From assembly GCA_001310455.1 (NCBI GenBank), contig BAXG01000013.1, positions 1-64,000 of the forward strand: a DNA stretch of 64,000 nucleotides, written 5' to 3'. Shown piece after piece: positions 1-8,633 of this stretch. The stretch is from Photobacterium sp. JCM 19050. GTDB lineage: Bacteria > Pseudomonadota > Gammaproteobacteria > Enterobacterales > Vibrionaceae. Under the pieces are notes generated by a model. That model had not been told where the DNA came from. It ran no database searches and saw only the letters and a list, made by a program, of their open reading frames with translations. The number at the start of each line of letters is the position of its first letter. The first letter of the stretch is position 1. Both the position numbers and the translations under genes were made by a program.

Positions 1-24
1 ACCTTGAGGTGGTTTGGGTATATA
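1..24 (-). repeat. Dispersed intergenic repeat, copy 1
   Basis: On the minus strand this matches the core TATACCCAAACCACCTCAAG that recurs at five other intergenic places in the first 25.3 kb. It sits at the very edge of the window, so its left boundary is unknown. Function unknown; no coding potential. Confidence 0.75.
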
Positions 25-188
25 CAGTTCTCTTCTTATCAGTAGAGCTGAGAGAAGCCTTACTAGGCGGACCCGTAGAGGCTTACCATAGGGATTGAAT
101 GAGTGACTTGGTCTGATGTGGGGCGTTTAGTAGCGTGGATTGCTGGTTGTCAGCTAAAAACAGGAAAGCGTGAATAAGCCTGGTGGGA

Positions 189-216
189 TAAAAAAGAAAA
201 GGCGCTCGATAGCGCC
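189..216 (-). terminator. Rho-independent terminator of the 252-470 gene
   Basis: On the minus strand a perfect 6-bp stem (GGCGCT/AGCGCC with an ATCG loop, 201-216) is followed by a T-rich run (189-200). It lies 35 nt past the stop codon of the small minus-strand gene. Confidence 0.75.
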
Positions 217-251
217 TGATAATCATAAGGATATTGAGAACACGTCAATAA

Positions 252-470
252 TTAATGGACAAATCTGTGTTTCACATTGCTTTGAATATACTTATGCAGT
301 CCATTACCCTTTCTGGCTAACTCTTTCATGACCGATATGTGATGTTCTCCTGCTGACGCGCAGGTGTAAGTATATGGGTGTGAAACACCACCAAACCAAA
401 CTGTGACGCTGTCATTTTTGATATAGAATTTTTTGATTGCAGAATCATCAGTAATATTCAGGAAGTTCAT
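252..470 (-). CDS. Small hypothetical protein (KTSC-like?)
   Basis: A 72-residue protein starting MNFLNITDD. I chose this ATG over one 17 codons upstream because AGGGGG stands 5 nt before it. No signal peptide or membrane segment is visible. The middle (VTVWFGG, then a YTYT run) and the end (GNGLHKYI) loosely resemble small KTSC-type domains, which have a beta hairpin followed by a helix and an exposed basic tail, but the match is weak. A clean ribosome site and a downstream terminator say it is a real monocistronic gene. Function not recognised. Confidence 0.55.
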   Translation of the reverse strand: MNFLNITDDSAIKKFYIKNDSVTVWFGGVSHPYTYTCASAGEHHISVMKELARKGNGLHKYIQSNVKHRFVH

Positions 471-884
471 CTTTCCCCCTATAAGTACATCCTCAAATTC
501 GCAAGAAGTATTACATCTCAAAAATTAACGCAAAGTGAACAGCATCACATAATTTGGAATCGAAAATTTAAAAGACAAATAGAACCAGAATAAATCAAGA
601 GTTCGAAAAATTATCGTCAGTATTTAGGGCAACTCAACTTCATCAAGTGATATTATTGTCAAATATCCCGCGTAGTTTTTTTATTCAGGTTTTATTCATA
701 ATAGTGTTTCTCTTTCCGTTAAGTCCTCATTGCTTGGGGAAATGGCAATTCACAAACTGTAACCTTTCCTCCGCGCAATGCTGGACGCCCGAAGGTAAAA
801 TCCCTATAGTCCGACGCCACTGGAACCCAAAACTCAGGCGATCCGGTCAAGCGAAGCCCACCATGCCACCTATAGAGAGTTTGC
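471..884. other. Gene-free stretch; AT-rich part then GC-rich leader
   Basis: No convincing gene. The first two thirds (to about 765) are AT-rich and probably hold the divergent promoters. From about 765 to 880, directly before the DsbA-like gene, composition turns GC-rich with several short self-complementary runs, as a structured 5' leader would. A reading frame at 647-895 exists but lacks a good ribosome site and overlaps the next start. Confidence 0.4.
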
Positions 885-1514
885 ATGAAAATTAAATCTC
901 TGCTGTTTGCTGCCCTGGCAACCCTTCTGCTGTCAGCATGCGGCGACAATGGAAAACCGTCCGAAGGCAAAGAATACTCTGTAATCACAAACCCAATCAG
1001 CGCTGACAAAATTGCGCCTGTTACTGAAGTTTTCTCTCTTTCCTGTGGCCATTGCCGCATGATGGAAGATGTTATTCCGGCAATAGAAAAAGGTACCCAA
1101 CAGAATGTGAGCAAGGTTCACGTCACTTTCAATGAAAGTGCCATGTTTGCCGCGCTGCTCTATTACTCTGCCGCCTTACAAGCTGATGGAAAGCCCGATC
1201 CCGCGCTCACTGCTGCACTGTTCAAGTATGTTCAGGAAGAGCAGACAGAATCGCCGGATAAAAACAAAGAAGTTATTACCGCGCTGTTTGAAAAGTACGG
1301 ACTGACCAGCCCATATACGCTGACTGATGCCCAGCAAAATGCGCTTTTTAAAGCTCTGGAAAAAGCAGATGAAGTCACCGAACAGGCTGAAATCGAATCC
1401 GTGCCTACCTTTATCGTTAACGGCAAATACGTTGTGAATACGGCAGAACATGACAGCGTCGAGAAGCTGATCAGCACCCTGAATTACCTTCTGAACACGC
1501 CGCCGGCGAAGTAA
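885..1514 (+). CDS. DsbA-family thioredoxin-fold lipoprotein
   Basis: A 209-residue exported protein. The N-terminus is a lipoprotein signal with lipobox LLSAC (Cys19 would be acylated), followed by a polar linker and a DsbA-like thioredoxin fold. The active site is CGHC (FSLSCGHCR), close to the CPHC of DsbA. A cis-Pro-like SVPTF motif lies near residue 173 and a helical insertion in between, as in DsbA. It should oxidise or isomerise thiols in periplasmic proteins while anchored to a membrane. The ribosome site (GAGAG) is weak and the leader looks structured. It stands alone; a GC-rich hairpin follows. The exact partner cannot be told from sequence. Confidence 0.85.
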   Translation: MKIKSLLFAALATLLLSACGDNGKPSEGKEYSVITNPISADKIAPVTEVFSLSCGHCRMMEDVIPAIEKGTQQNVSKVHVTFNESAMFAALLYYSAALQADGKPDPALTAALFKYVQEEQTESPDKNKEVITALFEKYGLTSPYTLTDAQQNALFKALEKADEVTEQAEIESVPTFIVNGKYVVNTAEHDSVEKLISTLNYLLNTPPAK

Positions 1515-1523
1515 ACTTTGTAT

Positions 1524-1547
1524 CCGGGCCGCTGCTTGGTGGCCCGA
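1524..1547 (+). terminator. Hairpin after the DsbA-like gene
   Basis: CGGGCC (1525-1530) pairs with GGCCCG (1541-1546) 10 nt after the stop codon. There is no T-run, so it may be a weak terminator or an mRNA 3'-end stabiliser. Confidence 0.4.
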
Positions 1548-1615
1548 TACTCCCCCCGCTCTCTTCCTGCCAATCTCACATCTGTAATCAATCTTCGAAG
1601 CACTTTCTGACACCA

Positions 1616-1643
1616 TATATACCCGAACCACCTCAAGATGCAG
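1616..1643 (+). repeat. Dispersed intergenic repeat, copy 2
   Basis: TATATACCCGAACCACCTCA followed by AGATGCAG; one base differs from the core of the other copies. It lies between the DsbA-like and DUF2059 genes. Confidence 0.75.
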
Positions 1644-1708
1644 TTTTCAACGAGAATTGGTTTGGCTGTAGCGACTAAATCTCCCTGATTCTGGTAAAGG
1701 AATACGAC

Positions 1709-2203
1709 GTGAAAATACGACTTCTGATCTGCCTGTTTTTTATCCCGTTATTTGCGCATTCAGCCCAGGCTCCCCGAGAGAAAGTTCAGGAACTGGTTAA
1801 CCTGATGAATATGGACAGCGTGATGGATATCCTCGATGACCAGATGGAGAACATGACCAATACCATCGCCAAACAGGCAAACTTGCAGCCAGACGAACGT
1901 GCACTGTTTGAAGAATATCAGGCCGGGATACAGCAAATTGCGAAGGAAGCGTTGAACTGGGGCAGCCTTGAACCCCAGATTGTCGACTTGTATGCAGAAC
2001 ACTTCAACGACAAAGAGATAGACGACATGATTGCGTTTTATCAGACCGAAACAGGGCAATCTGTCATCCGGAAAATGCCCGCTATCACTCAGGCATCAAT
2101 GCAAATGTCGATGCAAATGGTTCAGCGCGCAGCACCAAGGTTGCAAGCCTACTCTCAGGAGTTCGCCAAAAAACTACAGGCCAAAAGAAATGGTACGCAA
2201 TAG
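1709..2203 (+). CDS. DUF2059 periplasmic protein
   Basis: A 164-residue protein with a cleavable signal peptide (MKIRLLICLFFIPLFAHS, cut near Ala-Gln). The rest is all-helical and matches the DUF2059 pattern: a Met-rich first half and the conserved stretch around DLYAEHFNDKEIDDMIAFYQ, then TGQSVIRKMP. The biochemical role of DUF2059 is unknown; it occurs as a lone exported protein in many proteobacteria. The start has a nearby AAAGGA. No operon partner: the next gene begins 140 nt later with its own ribosome site. Confidence 0.8.
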   Translation: MKIRLLICLFFIPLFAHSAQAPREKVQELVNLMNMDSVMDILDDQMENMTNTIAKQANLQPDERALFEEYQAGIQQIAKEALNWGSLEPQIVDLYAEHFNDKEIDDMIAFYQTETGQSVIRKMPAITQASMQMSMQMVQRAAPRLQAYSQEFAKKLQAKRNGTQ

Positions 2204-2345
2204 AGCTCATCGCTCAATTAGTAAGCACTTAACCAAAAGCTCATAGGTTTTGTGCTGATATTTCCGTACTTGCGTCATTTTTAATGGTGCGTTGGTGGGA
2301 CGTTTGCCATAATCCACGTTGAACTCCAACCTACAGGATCCTGTC

Positions 2346-2735
2346 ATGTCAGACTCCCTCGACGCCGGCCAACTGGCTGAGATCGCCGCTTATGATGCGG
2401 AAAAGCGTTTCAAATACCTCGTCAGTGAAGTGGTCGCCCAGCGCCAGATTTGGATTCTCGTTGATGAACACGGCTGCGTGATGCTGAATACCGACGAAGA
2501 AGACTGCGTACCGGTATGGCCTCGAAAGGAATTCGCTGAATCCTGGGCAACGGGTGACTGGGCTGAATGCAAGGCAGAACCCATCTCCCTTGCCAAGTGG
2601 CACAGCCGCTGGACGCCGGGGCTGGAAGATGACGAACTGGCGGTTGCAATTTTCCCCGACCAGCAGGGTGAAGGCGTCGTCGTCTACCCGGATGAGCTGG
2701 ATTTCGAACTTCGCAAGAAAGCCGGTAAGCGATAA
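2346..2735 (+). CDS. DUF2750 family protein
   Basis: A cytoplasmic protein of about 129 residues. I place the start at MSDSLD (2346), preceded by AGGA, rather than at an in-frame ATG 27 nt upstream. Conserved DUF2750 features are the helical opening (EKRFKYLVSEVV), a beta-rich core with WILVDEHG and VPVWPRKEFAESWA, and the closing VYPDELDFEL. Function unknown; members are found across gammaproteobacteria. It lies 66 nt before yibL on the same strand and may be co-transcribed with it. Confidence 0.8.
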   Translation: MSDSLDAGQLAEIAAYDAEKRFKYLVSEVVAQRQIWILVDEHGCVMLNTDEEDCVPVWPRKEFAESWATGDWAECKAEPISLAKWHSRWTPGLEDDELAVAIFPDQQGEGVVVYPDELDFELRKKAGKR

Positions 2736-2801
2736 CTCTTTTTCTGGCTGCGCTGCGCCTCGGCAGCACAGCCACTCTAATGAAAGTAAACAGGTAACAC
2801 T

Positions 2802-3158
2802 ATGAACCTCAATAAAGAGCTCCAGCAACTGAACAACCGTCTGGACAGACTGCGCCGCAAGCTGAGCGCTGCGATTAGCCGAAACGATGACGCGATTGCT
2901 GATGAAGCCAGAAAGGAAATCGAGGCACACGTAAAGCGTATCAACGCAGTAAAAAGCCAGCGTGAACGCCAGGTATTCAAGAAAACCAGCGACCTGAGTT
3001 CTCTGAAATTCAAGCGCGCGCTGACCAAAGCTGAGCAGGCTGATTTGGGTAAACTGAAGAAATCTGTAAAGGGGTTGGTTGTTGTTCACCCTCTGACCGC
3101 GCTTGGCCGCCAGATGGGTCTGAAAGAAGTCACAGGTTTCGCACCAAAAGCGTTCTAA
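2802..3158 (+). CDS. yibL: YibL family ribosome-associated protein
   Basis: A 118-residue basic protein. The first 65 residues form a charged coiled coil. The C-terminal half (RALTKAEQADLGKLKKSVKG, then VVVHPLTALGRQMGL and the final TGFAPKAF) is nearly identical to what I recall of E. coli YibL. The E. coli protein co-fractionates with ribosomes or pre-ribosomes; its exact role is not settled. A strong bidirectional terminator follows, separating it from the convergent nupC. Confidence 0.92.
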   Translation: MNLNKELQQLNNRLDRLRRKLSAAISRNDDAIADEARKEIEAHVKRINAVKSQRERQVFKKTSDLSSLKFKRALTKAEQADLGKLKKSVKGLVVVHPLTALGRQMGLKEVTGFAPKAF

Positions 3159-3186
3159 GTCAGTAGAGCGTATTTATCGCTATACA

Positions 3187-3220
3187 AAAAGCCCCGGAAG
3201 CACAACTCCCGGGGCTTTTT
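3187..3220. terminator. Bidirectional terminator between yibL and nupC
   Basis: Inverted repeat GCCCCGG (3191-3197) / CCGGGGC (3209-3215) flanked by A and T runs on the two sides, so it can serve both convergent genes. Confidence 0.9.
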
Positions 3221-3242
3221 CTTGGCATCAATCTGGTGGCAA

Positions 3243-4450
3243 TTACAGGCTGGTAAACATACCTGCCAGCGCTGCACTCATCAGGTTTGCAAGCGTCGCT
3301 GCCAGTACGGCTTTAAAGCCCAGGTTGGCGATATCTTTGCGGCGATCCGGTGCCATAGTACCGATAGCGCCCAGCTGAATAGCAATCGAACCGATGTTTG
3401 CAAAGCCACACAGAGCGAAGGTGATAATCACCTGGGTATGTGCGCTCAGCGCTTCCTTGATTTCAGCAAAATCCAGGTAAGCGACAAATTCGTTCAGAAT
3501 CAGCTTCTGGCCAATCAGAGAGCCGGCTTGCGCCATTTCATTGGATGGCACACCGACCAGGTAAGCAACAGGGGCGAAGATGTAACCCAGGACGCTCTGC
3601 ATGGTGACGCCCTGGAAACCAAATACGTGGCCCAGGCTTTCCAGACCAGCGTTCACCATGGCGATAACACTCACGAAAGCGATCAGCATGGTACCGATAG
3701 CAACGGCAATCTTCATACCGTTCATCGCACCCGTTGCCAGCGCGTCGATCACGTTCGCCTGCTCGCTCTTGCCCATTTCGATATCGTCCTGGTCAGCAGG
3801 AACGCTGGTTTCAGGCACCAGAAGCTTGGCCATCAGAAGGCTGCCCGGCGCTGCCATAAAGCTTGCCGCAATCAGGTATTTCAATTCTACACCCAGACCG
3901 GCATAACCCCCAGCACAGAACCGGCAACCGATGCCATACCACCAACCATCACGGCGAACAGCTCAGAACGGGTCATGCTTGAAAGGAACGGACGAACCAG
4001 CAGTGGTGACTCACCCTGAGAAAGGAAAATATTACCGGTAGTCACCAGCGATTCGGCGCGGCTGGTACCCAGCAAACGTTGGATCCCGCCACCGATGATT
4101 TTGATTACCCATTGCATGATACCGAGGTAATACAGAACAGAAATCAGTGCGCTGATGAAGATAACAAGCGGGAGAACGCGGATGGCAAACACAAAACCGT
4201 TGGTTGCCAGGTTACCAAACAGGAAATTGATACCCTGATCTGCAAAGCTCAGCAGGGAGGCAACTCCGCTGCTCATTGCACCCAGCATTTTCTGACCAAC
4301 AGGGAAATAGAGTACCAGCGCGGCGAAACTTGCCTGCAGGCCAAAAGCACCCAACACGGTGCGCCAGTTAATCGCTTTGCGGTTTTCAGACAGCAGCCAG
4401 CCGATTACGACCAGCGACAGCATTCCGGCCAGGCTCATAAGAATATGCAT
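3243..4450 (-). CDS. nupC: Concentrative nucleoside transporter NupC (one frameshift)
   Basis: Na+- or H+-coupled nucleoside uptake (CNT family) in the inner membrane, about 402 residues once repaired. The first part runs to [13 protein letters not shown]; the second resumes at [20 protein letters not shown], which is the usual continuation in CNT proteins. The break is at about 3906-3910, where a G run on the coding strand is one base short (GGGGG for an expected six). Other family marks are the [17 protein letters not shown] motif and [17 protein letters not shown] segment. It is monocistronic, with a long upstream region that includes a CRP-like site, fitting catabolite control of nucleoside uptake. 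Confidence 0.9.
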
Positions 4451-4921
4451 TTTTAACCTTTAATCAGAAATTGATTGGTGGAAAGGGGAAAAGGCGTATC
4501 AGGCTGACACAGTTGGCGGGAACGGAAGATCTCTGAATAGCTCAGAACGGATAAGGAATATCCGGATATAGAAGAAGTGTCCGCCCAACTGATAAACATA
4601 TAAGTCACCATGATAACAAGCTAAATACGTCGCCGGTCCGATTCCTTCGGGTCATTCACGTCCGGGTGACAACTTGTTTCTGGTGGCTCAACGTGCACAC
4701 ACGCCTCCGGGAGGGATGCGCACTCTGGCCGGGCGCGAAGTTTATAGTGAAGTGCGTCACAAAAACAACCCCTACCCGCGCTTTTCTTCAAAAAGAATTT
4801 ACCGGTTTCTGACGATTCAGCATGTTAATTCACCGAGTTGGTGAAAAATTCGCATGACTTACATTGCTTCTTAACAACGTGCTGATAGAGTAAATCCAAA
4901 TCATAAATATAAGAGCGCACC
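4451..4921. other. Divergent nupC/pldA control region with GC-rich nupC leader
   Basis: No gene. The part at about 4630-4740 is GC-rich with several short inverted repeats and would be transcribed as the nupC 5' leader. The pldA-proximal part (4790-4920) is AT-rich and contains CACCGAGTTGGTG, a small inverted repeat near 4832. Confidence 0.45.
4746..4761. promoter_or_regulatory. Candidate CRP-binding site
   Basis: AGTGA-N6-TCACA, one mismatch from the TGTGA-N6-TCACA consensus, between nupC and pldA. E. coli nupC is CRP-controlled, which supports the reading; no experimental support here. Confidence 0.45.
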
Positions 4922-5987
4922 ATGCATTTCAGGCTTTTCCGTTCCTTTCTCACCACTTCTCTGCTCACTTTCAGTGCCTTTCCTGCCGCCGCAAAAGACA
5001 TATTGCCAGATCAAGAAACCGCTGAAGTGCGCTCATCCGTTGAAGACGTTAACATTGCGCCCGATGGGCTAAATGACATCGACCAGTGCCTGCTAAACCG
5101 CCTGAAACTCGGGCGGGATGAGACAGTGACTGAAATCCGGGAACATTGCGACCCGACCGGTGAAGTGCTTCCGCAGGCCGGTGCTATCAGCCATCGTTTA
5201 TTCGATGAAAGGCGTACAGAGTTCAACCCTTTTGTCATTACACCACACCGAATGAACTATATCCTCCCACTCAGCTATACCACCAGCATCAACCGGGAAG
5301 CGTATGCATTTTCCAACGACTGGACAAAAGACCTGAAGGACACCGAAGCCAAATTCCAGATGAGCTTTAAGGTACCGCTGAACTTCGACAGTATGTTTAT
5401 CGACGGGGATGGCCTCTATTTCGGGTTTACGCTGCAATCTTGGTGGCAGGTTTACGCCAATGAAATCTCTGCTCCTTTTCGCGAGACAAACTACCAACCG
5501 GAAGTGTTCTACACCACGCCGCTGGCCTGGAAAGTTGCGGGAGGAAATACCGGTTTTGTGCTTGGAATAGAGCACCAGTCAAATGGCCGCAGCCAGGCAC
5601 TTTCTCGCAGTTGGAACCGCCTTTACGCCGCAATCTTGTATGAGCGTGACCACTTTGCGATGGCACTTCGACCCTGGTGGCGGTTACCGGAAGACAAAAA
5701 GACTGCACCGGGAGAGTCTGATGGGGATGACAACCCGGATATCGACGATTACATGGGGCATTTTGAGCTGACCATGGCGCATCGTTGGACGATTACGTGG
5801 TCAATTTTACCGGCAGGCAGAACTTCAGCACCGGAAACGGCTATGCTGAACTGGGTCTGACCTTCCCGCTATGGGGAAGACTCAGAGCTACATTCAGTAC
5901 GCCAATGGCTACGGTGAGAGCCTTATCGACTACAATCACCATCAGCAACGCATTGGGATAGGTATTGCGCTGACTGACCTGTTGTAA
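4922..5987 (+). CDS. pldA: Outer membrane phospholipase A (two frameshifts)
   Basis: Calcium-dependent OMPLA of about 355 residues after repair; hydrolyses phospholipids that reach the outer leaflet. A signal peptide ends near AAAKD. The catalytic motif is visible in GIEHQSNGRSQ (His and Ser two residues apart) with the supporting Asn in RSWNRLY. The frame breaks at about 5787 (TTGGAC where TTGGGAC restores the frame) and again at about 5886 (AGAGCT for AGAGGCT). After repair the final strands read YIQYANGYGESLIDYNHHQQ and end in TDLL, as OMPLA proteins do. It is 17 nt upstream of an alpha/beta hydrolase gene, suggesting co-transcription. Confidence 0.88.
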
Positions 5988-6004
5988 ACCAACCAGGAGG
6001 GAAT

Positions 6005-6837
6005 ATGCCAGCCAGTCGTAACGGATTACAGTACACACTGACCAAGCCTGATAATGCCGACGCCATGGCTCCAACCTTAGTGTTTCTGCACGGTTTGGGC
6101 TCCAGTCAGGCTGACTGGGCATTTCAGCTGGCCCATTTCCAAAGCCGTTATCCCTGCCTGGTTGTTGACCTGCCCAGTCACGGTAAATCAACCATCGATC
6201 CGGACTTCTCTCTCCCTCGCTGCACTACCGCAATCAAAGCCCTGTTTGACGAAACCGGTGTTCAGCATCCGGTTCTGGTTGGCGCGTCCATGGGGGAATG
6301 ATCGCTCAAGAGTATGCAGCCACTTACCCGGACAGCCCCCTGAGCCTTGTCGTTATCAATGCATTAGCGGAGTGTAAGGCCAGAACATTGCCCGAGCGTT
6401 GGGCGATCTTTGTCCGCAACATTATGATCCGTTGGTGCAGTCTGGATTATATTGCGAAGGTTATGGCAAACAAACTGCTCCCAGGCAGTGACAAAGCAGA
6501 CCTGCGCCGGGAAGCTCAGTCACGGTGGAAAACCAATAACCGTGAAGCCTACATCGCCGCCTTCCAATCCATGTTTCGCTGGTCGGTGACAAACCGGCTT
6601 GCTGCAATCACCTGCCCTGTTACGCTTGTTGCCTCGGAGTATGACTACACACCCATTGGGGCGAAGAAAGTGCTTAGCCATGTACTGCCGGATGCCCAGT
6701 TACTGGTCGCGAACAACGCCCATCACCTGCTTCCACTTGAAGACCCGGCGCTATGTAACTTTCTGATAGAGCAGCATCTTGCCCGGCATTCACTTAACTC
6801 GGATGTTGAGGTATTGGCTGCCCCCGTCAAAGGGTGA
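6005..6837 (+). CDS. Alpha/beta hydrolase (one frameshift)
   Basis: About 278 residues after repair. The oxyanion-hole motif HGLGSSQADW, the nucleophile elbow GASMGGM, an acidic residue in SEYDYTPIG and a C-terminal His in NNAHHLLP form a complete catalytic set. The frame breaks inside the nucleophile elbow (6292-6296), where five G stand for an expected six. There is no signal peptide, so it is cytoplasmic. Family members include esterases, lactonases and C-C hydrolases; the substrate cannot be read. Ribosome site AGGAGG precedes the start; the gene probably shares a transcript with pldA. Confidence 0.8.
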
Positions 6838-6924
6838 GCTAATTCTTTGTTTCCGGATACCTTCCTTGATGCAGCGCTTTTGCTCCCATAAAGTAGCGGT
6901 GCAGAAAACACCACCCAGGGAGGA

Positions 6925-7704
6925 ATGCCTTTGACGACGGAGCTTATCGACCTTTTCAATATTTACATAGTTCCGGAAGGCGTCACTGCAAGCGCATCTC
7001 TTTTTCTGATTGCCCTCAGCTTTTTTACTTCGTGTATCACTGCAACACTGGGGGTGGGCGGCGGCGCACTTTTAGTGGCTGTCATGGCAAGCATTCTGCC
7101 GACATCAGCCGTTATCCCCGTTCATGGTGTTGTTCAGCTCGGCTCCAATGTCGGGCGTTTTGCCGTCATGCGAAAGTATGTGAAATACAGTGTTCTTGGG
7201 TGGTTTTTAGCAGGCTCACTGATTGGGGCTGCCATTGGCGGCAGTATTGTTGTCAGCCTGCCTGAGCATCTGCTTAAACTGATACTTGGCAGCTTTATTT
7301 TGCTTGTAAACTGGTTCCCTGTCAGTTTTTCCCTCCGCAAAGCAGGCATGGTTTCCATTGGAGCACTTAGCAATTTTATCTCCATGTTTGTTGGTGCACC
7401 GGGTCCTTTTCTTATCTCAACCATCCGCAGAAACTTTCCCGACAGAAAAGAGCTGCTTGGCACTATGGCAGCATTCATGTCCATTCAACATGCCCTCAAA
7501 GCCGCCATATTCGGTTTTCTTGGCTTTGCTATGACAGAGTGGCTGTCGCTGGTCGCCATCATGATTGCCACCGGCTTCCTCGGGACGCTTGCAGGAAGGT
7601 TTCTGCTGGAACGCATTTCTGACCAGAAATACGCAGTGGTTATTAAATGGGTGTTAACGGCTCTGGCTGTCAGGCTGATTTGGCAGGCTATCTCTCTGAT
7701 GTAA
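6925..7704 (+). CDS. TSUP (TauE/SafE) family membrane transporter
   Basis: A 259-residue inner-membrane protein with about eight hydrophobic segments in two halves, typical of the TSUP family, which exports or imports sulfur-containing or C2 organic anions. The family marks TATLGVGGGALLVAVM and FVGAPGPFLI are present. The ATG at 6925 abuts the Shine-Dalgarno GGGAGGA (6918-6924). An in-frame TTG at 6931 would have better spacing, so translation may start there. It follows the hydrolase by 87 nt; the substrate is unknown. Confidence 0.82.
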   Translation: MPLTTELIDLFNIYIVPEGVTASASLFLIALSFFTSCITATLGVGGGALLVAVMASILPTSAVIPVHGVVQLGSNVGRFAVMRKYVKYSVLGWFLAGSLIGAAIGGSIVVSLPEHLLKLILGSFILLVNWFPVSFSLRKAGMVSIGALSNFISMFVGAPGPFLISTIRRNFPDRKELLGTMAAFMSIQHALKAAIFGFLGFAMTEWLSLVAIMIATGFLGTLAGRFLLERISDQKYAVVIKWVLTALAVRLIWQAISLM

Positions 7705-7864
7705 CCGCAATACAACACCGATTAAGTACAAATACTCACCCCGCTCCCATCAAATGGGATACTAAATCAAATTTTCAGATTTTAATTCCCACCAGCCGGG
7801 AATGATAATTGCGTCGCATTGCCTAACACGGTTTACTATTTGTATGACTTTATAGGTGGTAACC

Positions 7865-8611
7865 ATGTTCGATCCCAAGCAAAGCGGCGCTACCGAACGC
7901 CTGATGATGGTCATGATGCAGATCGCCATCTCCCCATCGCCAATATCCGTACAACAACTTAGCGATCAACTTCAGATTCCTAAAAGCAGCCTTTACCGCC
8001 ACCTGGCCCTGCTGCGCGAATGGAACCTGATCATGATGGACCCGGACTACCACCGTTACACCATCGGCCCGGCGGCGCTGGCATTGCAGCACAATTTTTC
8101 GACGCTTTCCCATCTCTCCGGAAACGTGGAAAGAACCCTGGTGCGGTTGCAGCAACAAACCGGTGAAATGGCCGCTTACATGGTCCCAATGGGCTTCCAG
8201 GCAATGTGTGTAGACAGCATAGAAAGCCTGAATGCCCTGCGATGCAGCTTTGAAAAAGGAAAAAGCCAGCCGTTGATTCGCGGTGCGTCATCCAAGGTGA
8301 TGCTGGCACATATGGACATTGCAGATGTTAATGCCGTGCTTGACCATTTTTTGGTGACGGACATTACCGAACGGGACCGTTGGCACAACAACCTTGAAGC
8401 CATCCGTAATCAGGGTTTTGCCATCAGTAACTCTGAATTTGACTCTGGCGTCTCTGGTGTCAGTGCGCCGGTACTTCACCACGGGAAACTGGTTGGTGCG
8501 GTCAGTATCATGGCACCGGAAGAGCGGGTCAGCCGCAACCGTAAGTTGATTGTTGACAGTGTTCTGGGGGCCGCTGTTGCCATCGCCCATCCCTGGCGGC
8601 ACAGCAGGTAA
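7865..8611 (+). CDS. IclR-family transcriptional regulator
   Basis: About 248 residues. The N-terminal winged helix (about 8-70) contains the recognition segment SVQQLSDQLQIPKSSLYRHL; the C-terminal effector domain includes SEFDSGVSGVSAPVLHHGK and the terminal dimer helix. IclR proteins bind operators next to the genes they control and respond to small metabolites. I prefer the ATG at 7865, which has AGGTGG 5 nt upstream, over a GTG at 7856. The ureohydrolase gene follows at 22 nt, so the regulator probably controls it and itself. Effector unknown. Confidence 0.88.
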   Translation: MFDPKQSGATERLMMVMMQIAISPSPISVQQLSDQLQIPKSSLYRHLALLREWNLIMMDPDYHRYTIGPAALALQHNFSTLSHLSGNVERTLVRLQQQTGEMAAYMVPMGFQAMCVDSIESLNALRCSFEKGKSQPLIRGASSKVMLAHMDIADVNAVLDHFLVTDITERDRWHNNLEAIRNQGFAISNSEFDSGVSGVSAPVLHHGKLVGAVSIMAPEERVSRNRKLIVDSVLGAAVAIAHPWRHSR

Positions 8612-8633
8612 CCCATAATTAAGGAGAGCAGCG

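Noticed and set aside
765..884. A c-di-GMP (GEMM) or cobalamin riboswitch before the DsbA-like gene
   Set aside because: I compared it with the conserved boxes I know (for example GGGCAAACC and GCCACTG contexts). Only short pieces match and the required helices are not formed.
647..895. An 82-codon reading frame ending inside the DsbA-like start
   Set aside because: It has a hydrophobic start but no ribosome site, a basic low-information tail and overlaps the real gene by 11 nt; the DNA looks more like a leader.
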